A stretch of 64,000 nucleotides of DNA from Acidobacteriota bacterium (GTDB lineage: Bacteria; Acidobacteriota; Terriglobia; Terriglobales; SCQP01). Position 1 is the stretch's first letter. Every line of letters begins with the position of its first letter. The notes under the pieces are model-generated. The model did not search any database, was not told the origin of the DNA, and saw only the letters and a program-made list of their open reading frames with translations. The position numbers and the translations under genes are program-made. The stretch lies in contig JAKASR010000014.1 of the NCBI GenBank assembly GCA_021818955.1, forward strand, positions 30,761-94,760, read 5' to 3'. This document shows, one piece after another, positions 1-10,000 of the stretch.

Positions 1-317
1 AGCAGCAGCGAGGGATCTGCCTTGCCAATGCGTTCAAGCACCGCCAGCGCTCCGGGGTAAGCCTGGGACTGCTCCCGCATAAACGCCTCAACCGCGTGAG
101 CGCGCGGCGAACCGGGGTTAGCCAGAAATACGGTTTTCAGATAATCGCCGAGCGGCAGCCGGCCGCATTCGAAATCGCCGGCGATAGCGGCATGGCGGGC
201 TTCCAGTTCCGCGGGGTCGATATCGAACCGCCGCGCCGCCGCCGCGCGCTCCCGGCGATCCCAACCATTCGTCAGCGCAACGCCGCCCAAATCGCAAAAT
301 AAAGCAGCGTAGCGCAT
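1..317 (-). CDS. HAD-superfamily hydrolase, N-terminal part (cut by window edge)
   Basis: Reading in from the window edge on the minus strand, a frame stays open for 105 codons back to an ATG at 315-317; the 3' end lies outside the window. The N-terminus reads MRYAALFCDLGGVALTNGWD. This fits motif I of haloacid dehalogenase-type hydrolases of the DxGGVxxxNGWD subgroup, with the nucleophilic Asp at residue 9. The family uses this Asp for phosphoryl or dehalogenation chemistry; the substrate cannot be inferred. It is followed by a helical cap-like stretch. Motifs II-IV are not visible because the gene is truncated by the window. The next gene downstream of its start is the unrelated DUF2934 protein on the same strand. 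Confidence 0.75.
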   Translation of the reverse strand, partial: MRYAALFCDLGGVALTNGWDRRERAAAARRFDIDPAELEARHAAIAGDFECGRLPLGDYLKTVFLANPGSPRAHAVEAFMREQSQAYPGALAVLERIGKADPSLL

Positions 318-347
318 ACCGTTAAGTCAAGAACTCAGACGGGCAAT

Positions 348-644
348 TCAGGCGATTTTGCGACCGCCACTGCCGCTCAACTCGCGCTCCGCCTGCCACC
401 AATCATCCTGATCGTTGCCATGCGTGCCGCCGCGCGATTGCCAGATAGCATAGGCGCGCCGGCGAATGGCATCCTCACTGGGATGGCTTTCCGAGCCGTT
501 GCGCGCTTCCGCTTTCAATTCCGCTACCGCCTGAGCGGTCACTTCGGCAGGAGGCTCGGCAAAGTTTACCGGGGCTTTACGCCGGCGGCTTGAGCCCGCC
601 ACGGATTCCGGATTAGAGTTGGGCGCATTCTTTTTTCTAGGCAT
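348..644 (-). CDS. DUF2934 family small protein
   Basis: 98-residue basic protein. The N-terminal 40 residues are Lys/Arg/Ser/Pro-rich and probably disordered. Residues about 57-90 carry the DUF2934 signature: an IRRRAYAIW start, a Gly-rich turn (SRGGTHGNDQDDWW) and AEREL at the end. Members are short and common in Acidobacteria and Proteobacteria; the function is unknown. An upstream AAGGAGC ribosome site lies at about 650-656 on the minus strand, just before the ATG at 642-644. It is followed by the HAD gene after about 30 bases and may share its transcript. Confidence 0.8.
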   Translation of the reverse strand: MPRKKNAPNSNPESVAGSSRRRKAPVNFAEPPAEVTAQAVAELKAEARNGSESHPSEDAIRRRAYAIWQSRGGTHGNDQDDWWQAERELSGSGGRKIA

Positions 645-731
645 GGAAGTGCTCCTTCAGCAAATGCTCGCGGCCACCCGTCGAACTGCCGCTCCCAGGT
701 CGACGTTTCACTCCGCCAGGGGGGATTTCTT

Positions 732-3164
732 TTACTTTAACGGATTTGCCGCCGCCGCCGCCGCGCTAATTTCGATGGCATAATCCCGGCCTTCCCAGCG
801 GTCCTCCGGCAACCAACGGAAAGTAAAGCGGATACGGCCACGCTGGCTGGAAGCAAGGGCGATATCGACATATTCGATCCCCAGCGCGGTGACGGTTGAG
901 CGCGTATCCTGCACCTGGGCCCAATCGTCCGCGCTCCAATGCAGTGAAAACGCATGCGGCGCCTGAATCCGCAAACGCCAACCCGAGGGCACGGTGGCGA
1001 TCTGGCGATGGAATTGCCAAATTTCCAGCCGTTGTGGCGGCCGCGGGCGCAAATACCGGTCGGCGGCTACAGATATGCGATCGACCACGCTGCCGGCCGC
1101 CACCGAATGGACCAACTTGATATACTCCGATTGCGCCCACATTAGCGGCATCGCCGAGCCGGTCGGCCCGCCAAAACGCAAAAACTGCTCCGGGATATCA
1201 GGGCCATCCCAAATCTGTTCCGGCAATAGTCCCACGCCTTGCGCAAAGCCCTCCAAGGCTTTCAGATAAGGTTTGGGATCGCGTCCGGCGGCAAGCTCAT
1301 AATGCCCGCGCTCGCCGGCCAAAAGCGGCCAAAGGCGTCCTCTACCCCAACCCCTGAAGGCGCCGCCATCATCACGCTGCCCATAACCATCATGGTTGTA
1401 GCGGCGCCAGCACGGCCCTGAAGGCGTCTCAACCCGCAAGACTTTATCCACTACGCGAAGAGAATCCTCGATCAGGGGGTCGCCGGGGCGGCGTATGCCA
1501 TAGCGCACCAGTTCTAAAAAGCCGGCGTCCACGACGTCTTTAGCGGGGAAATCAATAACCGCTCCGGGAGGACGATTGGCGATGCGCAGCAGGCCATGAT
1601 TGGGATCCTCATCCGCTTGGGGATTGTTCAGGTCCAGGGGATGAATCCGGATAAAATGCCGCGCAATTCCAGGTAAGAGCGAACCCTGGGTAGTCACCGT
1701 CCAGGTATCAACATGAGCCTCAAGGAAATCGGCGTAACTCTCTATAAATTCAGCAGTATCCTTATCCCCTTCGGCTCGGATCAGGTCAGCGGCACAGATC
1801 AATCCGGCGATGGTGGCGGCCAGGGTGGAAGGTGAAAAGCCGGCGGCTTCCTCCCACCGTTCCTGCGCGGTAGCCGGCCCGTGCCGGATTATATAACCGG
1901 CCGCGGCCTTGATCATGGGCAGCGGATCAAAACCGCCCAAGGCATCCGCCTGGCGCAGCCGCCAGGCAAGAATGAGGGGGAAGCTGATCTCGTCGAGCTG
2001 CAGACCACGCCAGTAAGGCGTGCCATCGACCCAGAAATTCTGATAAAAGCCGCCATGGTGCCGCTGGGTAGTCGCCAGGTAGATGAGCGCCCGCAGCGGA
2101 GTTTCGCGATAGCCGGCGGTTAAAAGACCGGTGGCGGACTCAACCAGGTCGCGAGTCCAGACCAGGTGATAACCGCCGAGATCGTCATCGCCCTGCGCTT
2201 CGCCCCAGGGGATACTCAGCGAAGCGATCATGGCTCCGGGGTAGGTCTTATCTTCGTGGGCGAGCAACAGGCTTGTGCTGGTGTGGTAAAGCTTGCCGCC
2301 ATCGCCGCAGATGGTGGTCAATTCGCGTTTTCCGGCAAGCGAGGGAGCGGCTTTGCGCCATTGTTCCAGAAAATACGCATGCGCCTGCTGGCGCGGCAGC
2401 CCCAGCGATTGCAGCAGCGCATTGATGGCGCTGTGGGGCGTCGTGCCGAAGCCGAGCCCGTAGCTGAACTCGCGCGAGGAAGGCAAATCCAAGGCGGCGG
2501 TCAGCGCGATATTGCCGGGGCCGGCGCAATCGAAACGCCAATCCAGTTGAAAATTGTCGTGCAGGTCGGTCCAGCCGTCATTGACGCCGACGTAGCCGCA
2601 AGAGGCCGCCCGGATGGGACAATTCGCGCCCAAGGCCAGCCAATAATTTGCCTTATGCGCCAGCAGCAGGGTGCGGCCGGAGACTTGGGTGACTTCGCCG
2701 TAATTGTTCCAGCCGCCGCAATCGAGATGCGGGGCGCAGAGCAGGTAAAGCCGGGGCGGTTCGGCGCCGGGCTCGACCACCAGCCGTCCATGCACCAGTA
2801 AGGCGTCGAAGTGCGGGTGGGTATGGATATACTTTTCAATTTTGAAACGCCCGCCGGGATCGCTCTTGACGACCCGATAACCCAGAGCTCCGGGTTCCAG
2901 CAGTTCCACTTCGCCGCGCAAATCGCGGCGCTCTTCCTGAAAATAGCTGTGCCCGTCGGTAGCCAAAAGCTGGAGATCGCGAATTTGCGGAGTATCGAGC
3001 GTGGGAAAATAAACTTCGGTGACAATGCCCTGCGCCAGCGTGAACCAAATCCGGCTGGAGGCGGCATAGGAACAACCCACGCCATCTTTGGCGCCGCGCG
3101 TCCAGCGTGGCTCCATGCCCGGGCCACCCCAGGCCGCATGGACGCAGACATGATTGCCATTCAT
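732..3164 (-). CDS. Glycoside hydrolase family 15 (glucoamylase / glucodextranase type)
   Basis: 810 residues with no signal peptide, so probably cytoplasmic. Residues about 20-275 resemble the beta-sandwich N-terminal domain of bacterial glucodextranase/glucoamylase (AKDGVGCSYAASSRIWFTLAQG). Residues about 285-700 form the (alpha/alpha)6 GH15 domain. It contains WTRDLVESATGLL (337-349), QNFWVDGTPYWRGLQLDE with the likely general-acid Glu at 392, and a later DFPAKDVVDAGFLELVRYG segment. The family removes glucose from the non-reducing ends of alpha-1,4 or alpha-1,6 glucans with inversion. Glucoamylase and glucodextranase cannot be separated from sequence alone. A short beta-rich tail follows the catalytic domain. 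Likely role: intracellular glycogen, maltodextrin or isomalto-oligosaccharide use. Confidence 0.85.
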   Translation of the reverse strand: MNGNHVCVHAAWGGPGMEPRWTRGAKDGVGCSYAASSRIWFTLAQGIVTEVYFPTLDTPQIRDLQLLATDGHSYFQEERRDLRGEVELLEPGALGYRVVKSDPGGRFKIEKYIHTHPHFDALLVHGRLVVEPGAEPPRLYLLCAPHLDCGGWNNYGEVTQVSGRTLLLAHKANYWLALGANCPIRAASCGYVGVNDGWTDLHDNFQLDWRFDCAGPGNIALTAALDLPSSREFSYGLGFGTTPHSAINALLQSLGLPRQQAHAYFLEQWRKAAPSLAGKRELTTICGDGGKLYHTSTSLLLAHEDKTYPGAMIASLSIPWGEAQGDDDLGGYHLVWTRDLVESATGLLTAGYRETPLRALIYLATTQRHHGGFYQNFWVDGTPYWRGLQLDEISFPLILAWRLRQADALGGFDPLPMIKAAAGYIIRHGPATAQERWEEAAGFSPSTLAATIAGLICAADLIRAEGDKDTAEFIESYADFLEAHVDTWTVTTQGSLLPGIARHFIRIHPLDLNNPQADEDPNHGLLRIANRPPGAVIDFPAKDVVDAGFLELVRYGIRRPGDPLIEDSLRVVDKVLRVETPSGPCWRRYNHDGYGQRDDGGAFRGWGRGRLWPLLAGERGHYELAAGRDPKPYLKALEGFAQGVGLLPEQIWDGPDIPEQFLRFGGPTGSAMPLMWAQSEYIKLVHSVAAGSVVDRISVAADRYLRPRPPQRLEIWQFHRQIATVPSGWRLRIQAPHAFSLHWSADDWAQVQDTRSTVTALGIEYVDIALASSQRGRIRFTFRWLPEDRWEGRDYAIEISAAAAAANPLK

Positions 3165-3198
3165 GCTTTGATTCTAACGCCGATGATGCGCAGTCGAA

Positions 3199-4320
3199 TT
3201 AATGCGGCAGCCGCTGGCTGGAAAAATGGCTTTGCACCAGTTGGAGGATGCGATCGCGTCCAATCACGCCCTGCACGCGGCTCTTCTCCATCACCGGCAG
3301 CAATGGCAAATTCTGCGTCACCATTTTGTCGAGCACGTCGCCCAGCCCATCCCGCGGCGACACCGTGACCACCTGATCGCGCGGCGCCATGACCTCGCTG
3401 ACCGGCGTGCGCTCCCAGGTTTCGCGCGGAATGGATTTCAGGTCGGAGGGGGAAATCAGACCGAGCAGTTCATCCTCCGCCATGACCAGGCTGGGCTGAT
3501 AATCGTGCTGTTCGGCCTGCTGGGTGAAATAATGCTGCAGGGTCTCATCAGGGGAGACGCGCGAGAAAAAAGGCGACGCCAGGTCGCGCACCAGGTATTG
3601 CGAAAGCGCGTCGCGCAACTCGGTTTGTTTCAAGCTTTGATCAGCCGCGGTCAGCAGAAACCAGCCGATGAAGGCCAGCCAGAGCCCATTCCATTCGCCG
3701 CCGTGAAACACCTGCACGATGCCCACCAGGATGAACAGGAAGGCAATGACTTTGCCCACCTGGGTGGCCCATTGGGTGGCGCGCAGGAAATTGCGATTGG
3801 CCGTCCACAACAAGGCGCGCAAGACACGTCCGCCATCGAGGGGGAAGCCGGGAATCAGGTTAAAGACGCCGAGCAGGATATTGATCATTCCCAGCCACCA
3901 GGACATGGCGCCCAAGGGGGCAGAGCGCTGCACCTGGCCCGCCAACAGATAAAACAAGGCCCCCAGGACCAGACTGGTTAGCGGGCCCACCAATGCGATC
4001 AGCAACTCGGCGGACGGGCTTTTCGGCTCACTGGTGATCTGGCTGACCCCGCCAAACACATATAAGCGGATGGCATGCACTTCGATTCCGTACGCCCGCG
4101 CCACCAGGCTATGCGCCAGTTCGTGCAAAACCAGGCAGGCGAAAAACAAGGCAGTAGTAATAAGCGTCGCCGCCCAGATGGTGGCCAGCGACCATCCGGG
4201 AATGCGCTGAAATTCACCGGCCAGCGAGAGAGCAATCAGGAACAGAATAATGAACCAACTGGCATCGAATTCGATGTCAATGCCAAAAATCCGGAATAGG
4301 CGGCGTGTTCGCTGGGGCAT
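3199..4320 (-). CDS. M50 family (site-2 protease) zinc metalloprotease with CBS domains
   Basis: 373 residues. Several N-terminal transmembrane helices carry the intramembrane HExxH motif (HELAH, residues 66-70). The third metal ligand is in PGFPLDGGR (Asp162), as in site-2 proteases. Residues about 245-365 form a pair of CBS modules, typical of the Rv2625c-like subgroup of M50. The family cleaves substrates inside the membrane; the CBS pair probably senses an adenine nucleotide. It starts 267 bases from the divergently oriented signal-peptide-bearing peptidase start frame. The gap contains repeat copy A. The substrate is unknown; no anti-sigma gene is adjacent. Confidence 0.88.
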   Translation of the reverse strand: MPQRTRRLFRIFGIDIEFDASWFIILFLIALSLAGEFQRIPGWSLATIWAATLITTALFFACLVLHELAHSLVARAYGIEVHAIRLYVFGGVSQITSEPKSPSAELLIALVGPLTSLVLGALFYLLAGQVQRSAPLGAMSWWLGMINILLGVFNLIPGFPLDGGRVLRALLWTANRNFLRATQWATQVGKVIAFLFILVGIVQVFHGGEWNGLWLAFIGWFLLTAADQSLKQTELRDALSQYLVRDLASPFFSRVSPDETLQHYFTQQAEQHDYQPSLVMAEDELLGLISPSDLKSIPRETWERTPVSEVMAPRDQVVTVSPRDGLGDVLDKMVTQNLPLLPVMEKSRVQGVIGRDRILQLVQSHFSSQRLPH

Positions 4321-4634
4321 GTGACCTTCTTTTAGATGCGCTTACTCATACGTCGGGGCCGCGTTATTGTAATCATGCTAACCTTTCGCCGGCGGTTTGC
4401 GCGCCGCGACCGACACCCCGAAAGCGCGGCCGATAGCGGCGGCACGGCCGCTTTTACTTTTAGGCGCTGACGCTTTCGCAAAGGTCCGGCCGAAACCGGA
4501 CGCTTTGCGAAAACTCATGGCGCCTGAAGCGATCCTCCCCACGGCTTTTTAAGCCGGACCGGCAACCCCGGCCTTCCGATCAGCGTATGCTACATTTTGT
4601 GCTTGATCAGTTATTCCACCGGGGAGGACGATTC
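4321..4634. other. Divergent intergenic region holding repeat copy A
   Basis: This stretch of 314 bases lies between the minus-strand M50 protease and the plus-strand S10 peptidase, so it must contain both promoters. I could not pick out a convincing -35/-10 pair for either. The recognisable content is the two-hairpin repeat at 4439-4521 and a GC-rich inverted segment at about 4538-4560. No small gene is supported here. Confidence 0.6.
4439..4521 (+). repeat. Two-hairpin interspersed repeat, copy A
   Basis: Hairpin 1 is a 5-bp stem with a 3-nt loop (GCGGC-acg-GCCGC, 4439-4451). A T-rich spacer follows (TTTTACTTTTAGGCGCTGAC, 4452-4471). Hairpin 2 has a stem TTTCGCAAAG (4474-4483) pairing with CTTTGCGAAA (4503-4512), continued inside by TCCGG/CCGGA. 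Bases 4445-4521 are identical to the reverse complement of 30124-30200. The layout (stem plus T-run) resembles an intrinsic terminator followed by a second fold. Function unknown. Confidence 0.85.
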
Positions 4635-6224
4635 ATGGTTTCTCGAACAGCCAATCACTGGCGAAATACGGTTATTCTGAGCCTGCTAAGTTTCAGCCTG
4701 TCACCGGCGCTGGCCGGGCAGCAGCGCCGCCGCCCGCCGATGCGGCCCCCTGCGCCGCATGCCGTCAAAGCCAAAAACAACTTTCAGCTTCCACCCAAAG
4801 GCCAGGTCGTCACCCAGCATTCCATACGCATTCACGGCACGGTGTTGAATTACACGGCCACGGCCGGCACGATCGCACTGCACGACACCTATGGCAAGCT
4901 GCAGGCGCGCGTTTTTTATGTCGCCTACACTCTGCCGCACGAGAATGCCGTTCAACGGCCGCTTACCTTCTGTTTCAATGGCGGACCCGGCTCGTCCACC
5001 GTCTGGCTGCATTTGGGCGGCATTGGACCCCAACGCGTGGTATTGCAGCCGAATGGATTGCTGCCGCGCCCGCCATTTCAAATCGCCCCGAATCCCGAGA
5101 CTATTCTTCCCTTCACCGACCTGGTCTTCATCGACGCCATCGGCACCGGCTATAGCCGATCGATCAATCGGGCCACCGGCCGGCAATTTTGGGGTCTGGA
5201 AGGCGATCTGCACGCATTTGGCGAGTTTATCCGCCTGTACTTAAACCAAAACGGGCGCTGGACCTCGCCGCTCTTTCTGCTGGGCGAAAGCTATGGCACC
5301 ACCCGCGCCGCCGGACTGGCTGGGTATCTCGAGCGCCAGGGCATTGCCCTGAATGGCATTTCCCTGCTCTCCACCGTGCTCGATTTCCGCACCCTGAGTT
5401 TCGCCCACAACAACGACTTACCTTACGTGCTGTATGTTCCCAGCTATGCCGACACGGCCTGGTATCATCACCAGCTTTCGCCAGCTCTCGAAAAGCTGCC
5501 GGTCAGCAAGGTATCCGCCGAAGCCAAAGCTTTCGCGCAAAACGTCTATTACCCCGCGCTGATGGCCGGCAGCAGCCTGCCGGCGGCGCAAAAAGAAGCC
5601 GTGGCGCGCCAGTTGTCGCGTTTTACCGGCTTGACATATCAATACGTATTGCGCAGCGACCTGCGGATTCCCAATGCCCGCTTCGATCGTGAACTGCTGC
5701 GCAATCGCAATCTGGCCGTCGGCCGGCTCGATAGCCGCTACACCGCATGGCAGTACAATGCCGTGGGCGAGTATCCCAGCTACGACCCCAGCGATGCCGC
5801 GCTGACTCCGCCCTTCACTTCGATGTTGTACCATTACCTCCGCCAGGATCTCAATTACAAAACCAATCTCTACTACTACATTTTAGGCGGCGGCATCGGT
5901 CCCTGGAACTTCAGCCGCGGGCCGCGGGGTTATGCCGGATGGGGGGGGTACCCGAACGTCAGCGGATCATTACGCCGGGCGTTTGAGAAAAACCCCTATT
6001 TAAAGGTATTCGTCGCCATGGGCTACTACGACCTGGCTACGCCCTACATGGCGGTGGAATACACGCTCAACCAGATGCACCTGGCGCCCAGCGCCCGGGC
6101 CAGCATCTCCACCGCTTTTTACCATACCGGGCACATGATTTACGTGGACCAGACCGCGCTGGCCAAGCTGCACAACGATCTGCTGGCATTCTATCGGAAA
6201 GCGGCACCCGGCGACGTACACTGA
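4635..6224 (+). CDS. Secreted serine carboxypeptidase, peptidase family S10
   Basis: 529 residues from the ATG at 4635. I chose this over the upstream in-frame ATG at 4587 because it has a GGGGAGGA ribosome site at 4621-4628 and opens directly into a signal peptide (basic start, hydrophobic ILSLLSFSLS, ALAG cleavage region). The S10 fold is shown by the oxyanion segment FNGGPGSSTVW, the nucleophile in GESYG (Ser219), the Asp in GYYDLATPY (Asp466) and the His in HTGHMIYVD (His500). Lys/Arg/Pro-rich residues follow the signal. The family removes C-terminal residues from peptides at acidic pH. Acidobacteria carry many paralogs, probably for protein scavenging in the periplasm or outside the cell. 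Confidence 0.92.
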   Translation: MVSRTANHWRNTVILSLLSFSLSPALAGQQRRRPPMRPPAPHAVKAKNNFQLPPKGQVVTQHSIRIHGTVLNYTATAGTIALHDTYGKLQARVFYVAYTLPHENAVQRPLTFCFNGGPGSSTVWLHLGGIGPQRVVLQPNGLLPRPPFQIAPNPETILPFTDLVFIDAIGTGYSRSINRATGRQFWGLEGDLHAFGEFIRLYLNQNGRWTSPLFLLGESYGTTRAAGLAGYLERQGIALNGISLLSTVLDFRTLSFAHNNDLPYVLYVPSYADTAWYHHQLSPALEKLPVSKVSAEAKAFAQNVYYPALMAGSSLPAAQKEAVARQLSRFTGLTYQYVLRSDLRIPNARFDRELLRNRNLAVGRLDSRYTAWQYNAVGEYPSYDPSDAALTPPFTSMLYHYLRQDLNYKTNLYYYILGGGIGPWNFSRGPRGYAGWGGYPNVSGSLRRAFEKNPYLKVFVAMGYYDLATPYMAVEYTLNQMHLAPSARASISTAFYHTGHMIYVDQTALAKLHNDLLAFYRKAAPGDVH

Positions 6225-6239
6225 TCCGCATTCAATTTA

Positions 6240-6270
6240 GGGCCAGGGTTCTTTCCCCGGCCCATTTTCA
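6240..6270 (+). terminator. Hairpin between convergent genes
   Basis: A stem GGGCC/GGCCC with inner AGGG..CCCC pairing spans 6240-6263 and is followed by a short ATTTT on the plus strand. It sits just after the S10 peptidase stop and before the stop of the oppositely oriented DUF892 gene. That placement suits a terminator, although the T-run is weak. Confidence 0.45.
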
Positions 6271-6280
6271 TCCTCAGAAA

Positions 6281-6889
6281 TCAGGCGGCCCGGCGGCGCG
6301 AGGTTCGACTCCCGGCGCGAGCCGCGGCGCCGCGGCGCCGACGCCCAGCGCCAGAACTCGCAGCCGTTTCCTCCAGCCCGGCGCCTTCGCTTTCCTCCTC
6401 CTCCTCTTCCCTCATCCGGCTGGGCTTGATTTTTTTCGAAAACCCTTGCAATTTTTTCAGGGCCGCGATTTCTTCTTTCAAGTTAGCCTTCAGCAGTCGA
6501 GTAACCGGAGTGTGGTTCATTTCCTCGGACATGGAAATCAGGGATTCATAGGCGCAGATTTCGTAGGTTTCCGTTTTGATACCGGCGCCAATCTCAAAAA
6601 CGTCCAGGATGTCCGATTCCGGATTCTCATCCATGAACTCGCTTTTTTCCTGCACCAGGCCGCGTATGCCGGCGCATTGCGCGGCGCTCGGCTGGACGCC
6701 CAAACGCTCGAAGCACTGTTCCAGGCGCTCCACATGCCCCTCCGTTTGCCGGCCATGTTCGGCAAAAGCATGTTTCAATTGGGGCAGGGTTGCATCGGCT
6801 TCCAACTGCCGCAATGCCTCGACCAGTTGCCGTTCGGCATCGAGCATATCGCTCATTTCATAAAGAAATAATTCGTGTCCGGTCTGCAT
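6281..6889 (-). CDS. DUF892 / YciE-YciF-type ferritin-like protein
   Basis: 202 residues from the ATG at 6887-6889. This start is preferred to the GTG two codons upstream because GAGGTG lies 6 bases before the ATG. Residues 1-150 form the DUF892 four-helix bundle: ELFLYEMSDMLDAERQL, EADATLPQLKHAFAEHGRQTEGHVERLEQ and YEICAYESLISM, with the Glu/His pattern of a ferritin-like di-iron site. The C-terminal 50 residues are an acidic stretch followed by Arg/Ala repeats, probably disordered and able to bind nucleic acid. Family members are linked to stress responses in enterobacteria, but their biochemical role is not settled. Confidence 0.85.
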   Translation of the reverse strand: MQTGHELFLYEMSDMLDAERQLVEALRQLEADATLPQLKHAFAEHGRQTEGHVERLEQCFERLGVQPSAAQCAGIRGLVQEKSEFMDENPESDILDVFEIGAGIKTETYEICAYESLISMSEEMNHTPVTRLLKANLKEEIAALKKLQGFSKKIKPSRMREEEEEESEGAGLEETAASSGAGRRRRGAAARAGSRTSRRRAA

Positions 6890-7048
6890 AATCACACCTC
6901 AAGGAGCCTTGGCTCGCGCCTGAAATAGCCGAAAGCGCGAGCCTGCCATCTACGGATGCGGTCGCGGCGCACCATGCCGTCTTCAGGGCGAAAAAATATG
7001 CAGAGCGGCAGCGGTTCATATTGCGATTTCAGGCGGCGGATTTGCGCT

Positions 7049-10000
7049 TCAGGATTTGCGTCGCGCCTGGAAAACCAATAGCGCTCCGGCGGCGAGGCCA
7101 AGACCGAGCAGGGCCAGAGGAAGCCAGCGTTTGCGGCGTTTCCGGGCCGCAGCTTCGGATGTCCGCGTTTCCGCCGAAAACTCAGGATAGGGCTCCGACA
7201 GGAGCTCGCCTCTTAACTCTTGGAGCCTCAAATCCATAGCCACGGCGGTATGAACCATTCGTCGAGACATATTCTGCCTTACCTGTTGCCGGCAACTAAA
7301 CCCATCACTAATTAAAAAAGTACCCGCCCCAGCCGCCTTGGCGGCGGGTAGCAATCTTTGCGCGGCCAGCGCCTGAGATACCTCAAAATGTTCCTGCTCG
7401 AAGCCAAATCCACCCGCCATACCGCAGCAGCCAGTATTCATCTCCTCAACTTCCAATCCCAATGCGGCCAGGCAGCGCCGCTCGGCGGCCGAAGCGCCGG
7501 GCTTGGAATGACAATGGGTGTGCACATGCGCTCGCCGCGCCAGCACGGAAGCGCCGGCGCGGCGGGCAGCATACAATTTTTCGAAATCCAGATCCAGGCG
7601 ATAGCGCAGGCAGAAATCCCCCAGGCCCATTGCCAGCCGGCTTAGCTTTCGTGCCGGTTCGTATTGGGGAAAAAAGCGCAATAACTCGTCTTTGAATACC
7701 GATAGACAGCTCGGCTCCAGCACAATGATCGGCAGTTCGCGTTCGATTACCGGCCGGAAGCGCGCCAAAATTCCGCGCAAGCGCCGCCGGGCCGGACCTA
7801 GCCAGCCATAATCATAGAGCGGACGGCCACAACAGAAGTGACCTTCCGGCACACGCACTCTCCAGCCCGAAAGCTCTAAAATTCGCTTAGCCGCCAGTCC
7901 GATACCGGGCTCGAAATAATTGGTAAAGGTATCCGGCCACAGCACCACTTCCGGCTCCGCCATGGTTTCCGGCCGCAGTATTACTGCCGGAGCTTGTAAT
8001 TTTCGTTCCCGCCGGATGAGGCTTTGGAAAGATGCATTCGCGATGCGGGGCGGGATGCGTTCCGCCGCCAAGCCGGACAACCGCAATAGCGCGGGCCCCA
8101 GCTTAGGGGTATGCAGCAAGGCATTCGCCAAATCCGGCGCCAAGCTGCCCAGCCGAGCCCATTGGTCCACCCAGCCCAATAAGTATGCCGACAGCGGACG
8201 CCATCGATCGGCATAGTAGTGCGACAGGAACTCGGCTTTGTAGGCCGCCATGTCCACCTGAACCGGGCATTCGCTCTTACAGGCTTTGCAGGCAAGGCAT
8301 AAATCCAGGGCTTCCCTGACCTCTTCGCTTTTCCATCCGGCATCTTGCAAACGTCCCGGTTGAAGCATTTCCAACAGCAGTCGCGCGCGGCCGCGAGTGG
8401 AATGCCGTTCTTCGAGCGTAACCTGATAGCTGGGGCACATGGCGCCGGTGTCCGGCCGCCGGCATTTGCCCACGCCCACGCAGCGCGATACCGCCCGGAC
8501 AAAATTATCCTGGTCCTCGGGATAATGAAAATGAGTTTGCGGGCGGGTGGATTGATACTCGGGACCAAAACGCAAGTGCTCATCCAGGCGATAGGGATCT
8601 ACCACCATGCCTGGATTCATTACCCCTGCCGGATCCCAAATGGCCTTAAATTCGGCAAATGCATTGACCAACTCGCGGCCGAACATGCGATCGAGCAATT
8701 CTCCACGCGCCTGGCCGTCACCATGCTCGCCCGAAAGCGATCCGCCAAAACGCACGACCAGATCGGCGGCGCATTCCATGAAGCGGCGAAATTTATCGAC
8801 TTCCTCGCGCGAATCGAAGCGAAAACTCATGCGGCTATGGACGCACCCTTGGCCGAAATGGCCATAGAGCGCTCCCTTATAGCCAAACTGCCGCTTCAAA
8901 GCCGCCAGAGCGCGCAGGTAATCGGCTAATTGCTCCGGAGCGACGGCGGAATCTTCCCATCCCGGCCAAGTGTCAGGTTCGCCCGGCACGCGCGCCGAAG
9001 CGCCCAGACCGGATTCGCGGATTTCCCAGACTTTTCTTTGCCGTTCCGCGTCGCTGTAAACGCAAGATCCGCGCATACCCGCCCGGCCGTGCAAGGCAGC
9101 GATCAGCGCATGCGCCTGTTCTTCCGCTTCGGCCAGGTTTTCCCCGCCCGTCTCGACCAGCAACCAACCCGAACCGGCGGGAAGCACGCCCAGTTTGGCT
9201 CCCTGGCCGCGCTTGCGCACATTGGCGGCCAATTCCTCATCAAAACCTTCCAACGCCAACAGCCGATGCCGCATCATCGCCGGCACCGCGGCGGCAGCCG
9301 CATATACATCTTCGAAACCAATCACCGCCAGCGATCGCACCGGGGGATAAGGCAATAAGCGCACCGTGGCTTCCAGCACGGTGACACACGTGCCTTCGGT
9401 GCCGACCAGCGCCCGGGCCAGGTGAAAGCCATTTTCTGGCAACAGTTCATCCAGATTAAAGCCGGAAACCCGGCGGGGAATGCGAGGGAAGCGCTGGCGA
9501 ATAAGACCGGCGTAGCGATCGCGCAAGGCGCGCAGGCGGCTGAGAATCGCGCCCCAACGCCCGCCGGCGGCAATGGCGTCTTCCAGCATAAGCTCGCTCA
9601 TGGAACCAACGCGCAGACGCAAGCCATCGGCGGTGATGACCTCCAGCGCCTCCAGGTTATCGGCCATTTTCCCGCCCAGGACCGAGTGCGCGCCGCAGGA
9701 ATTATTGCCGATCATGCCGCCCAGGGTGCAATACGCATGCGTGGCCGGATCGGGAGCGAAGGTCAGTCCATATTCCGCCGCCCGATTGCGTAATTGATCG
9801 CAAATCACGCCCGGCTCGACTCGCGCCAGGCGGCGCCGCGGATCGAGTTCGAGGATGGCGCGCATGTGGCGGGAGAAATCCAACACGACGGCCGTATTGC
9901 AGCCCTGGCCGGCCAAGCTGGTCCCGCCGCCTCGTGGCAGAATGGCAAAACCGTAGCGCCGAGCCCATGCCAAGACCGCTTCCACGTCGGCTGCTGAACG

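Noticed and set aside
2166..2801. Plus-strand frame of 211 codons opposite the GH15 gene
   Set aside because: Antisense shadow of a conserved catalytic domain.
6892..7101. Minus-strand frame of 69 codons between the DUF892 gene and the FAD/Fe-S fusion
   Set aside because: It starts inside the end of the large dehydrogenase gene, has no ribosome site or family signature, and its composition looks like chance.
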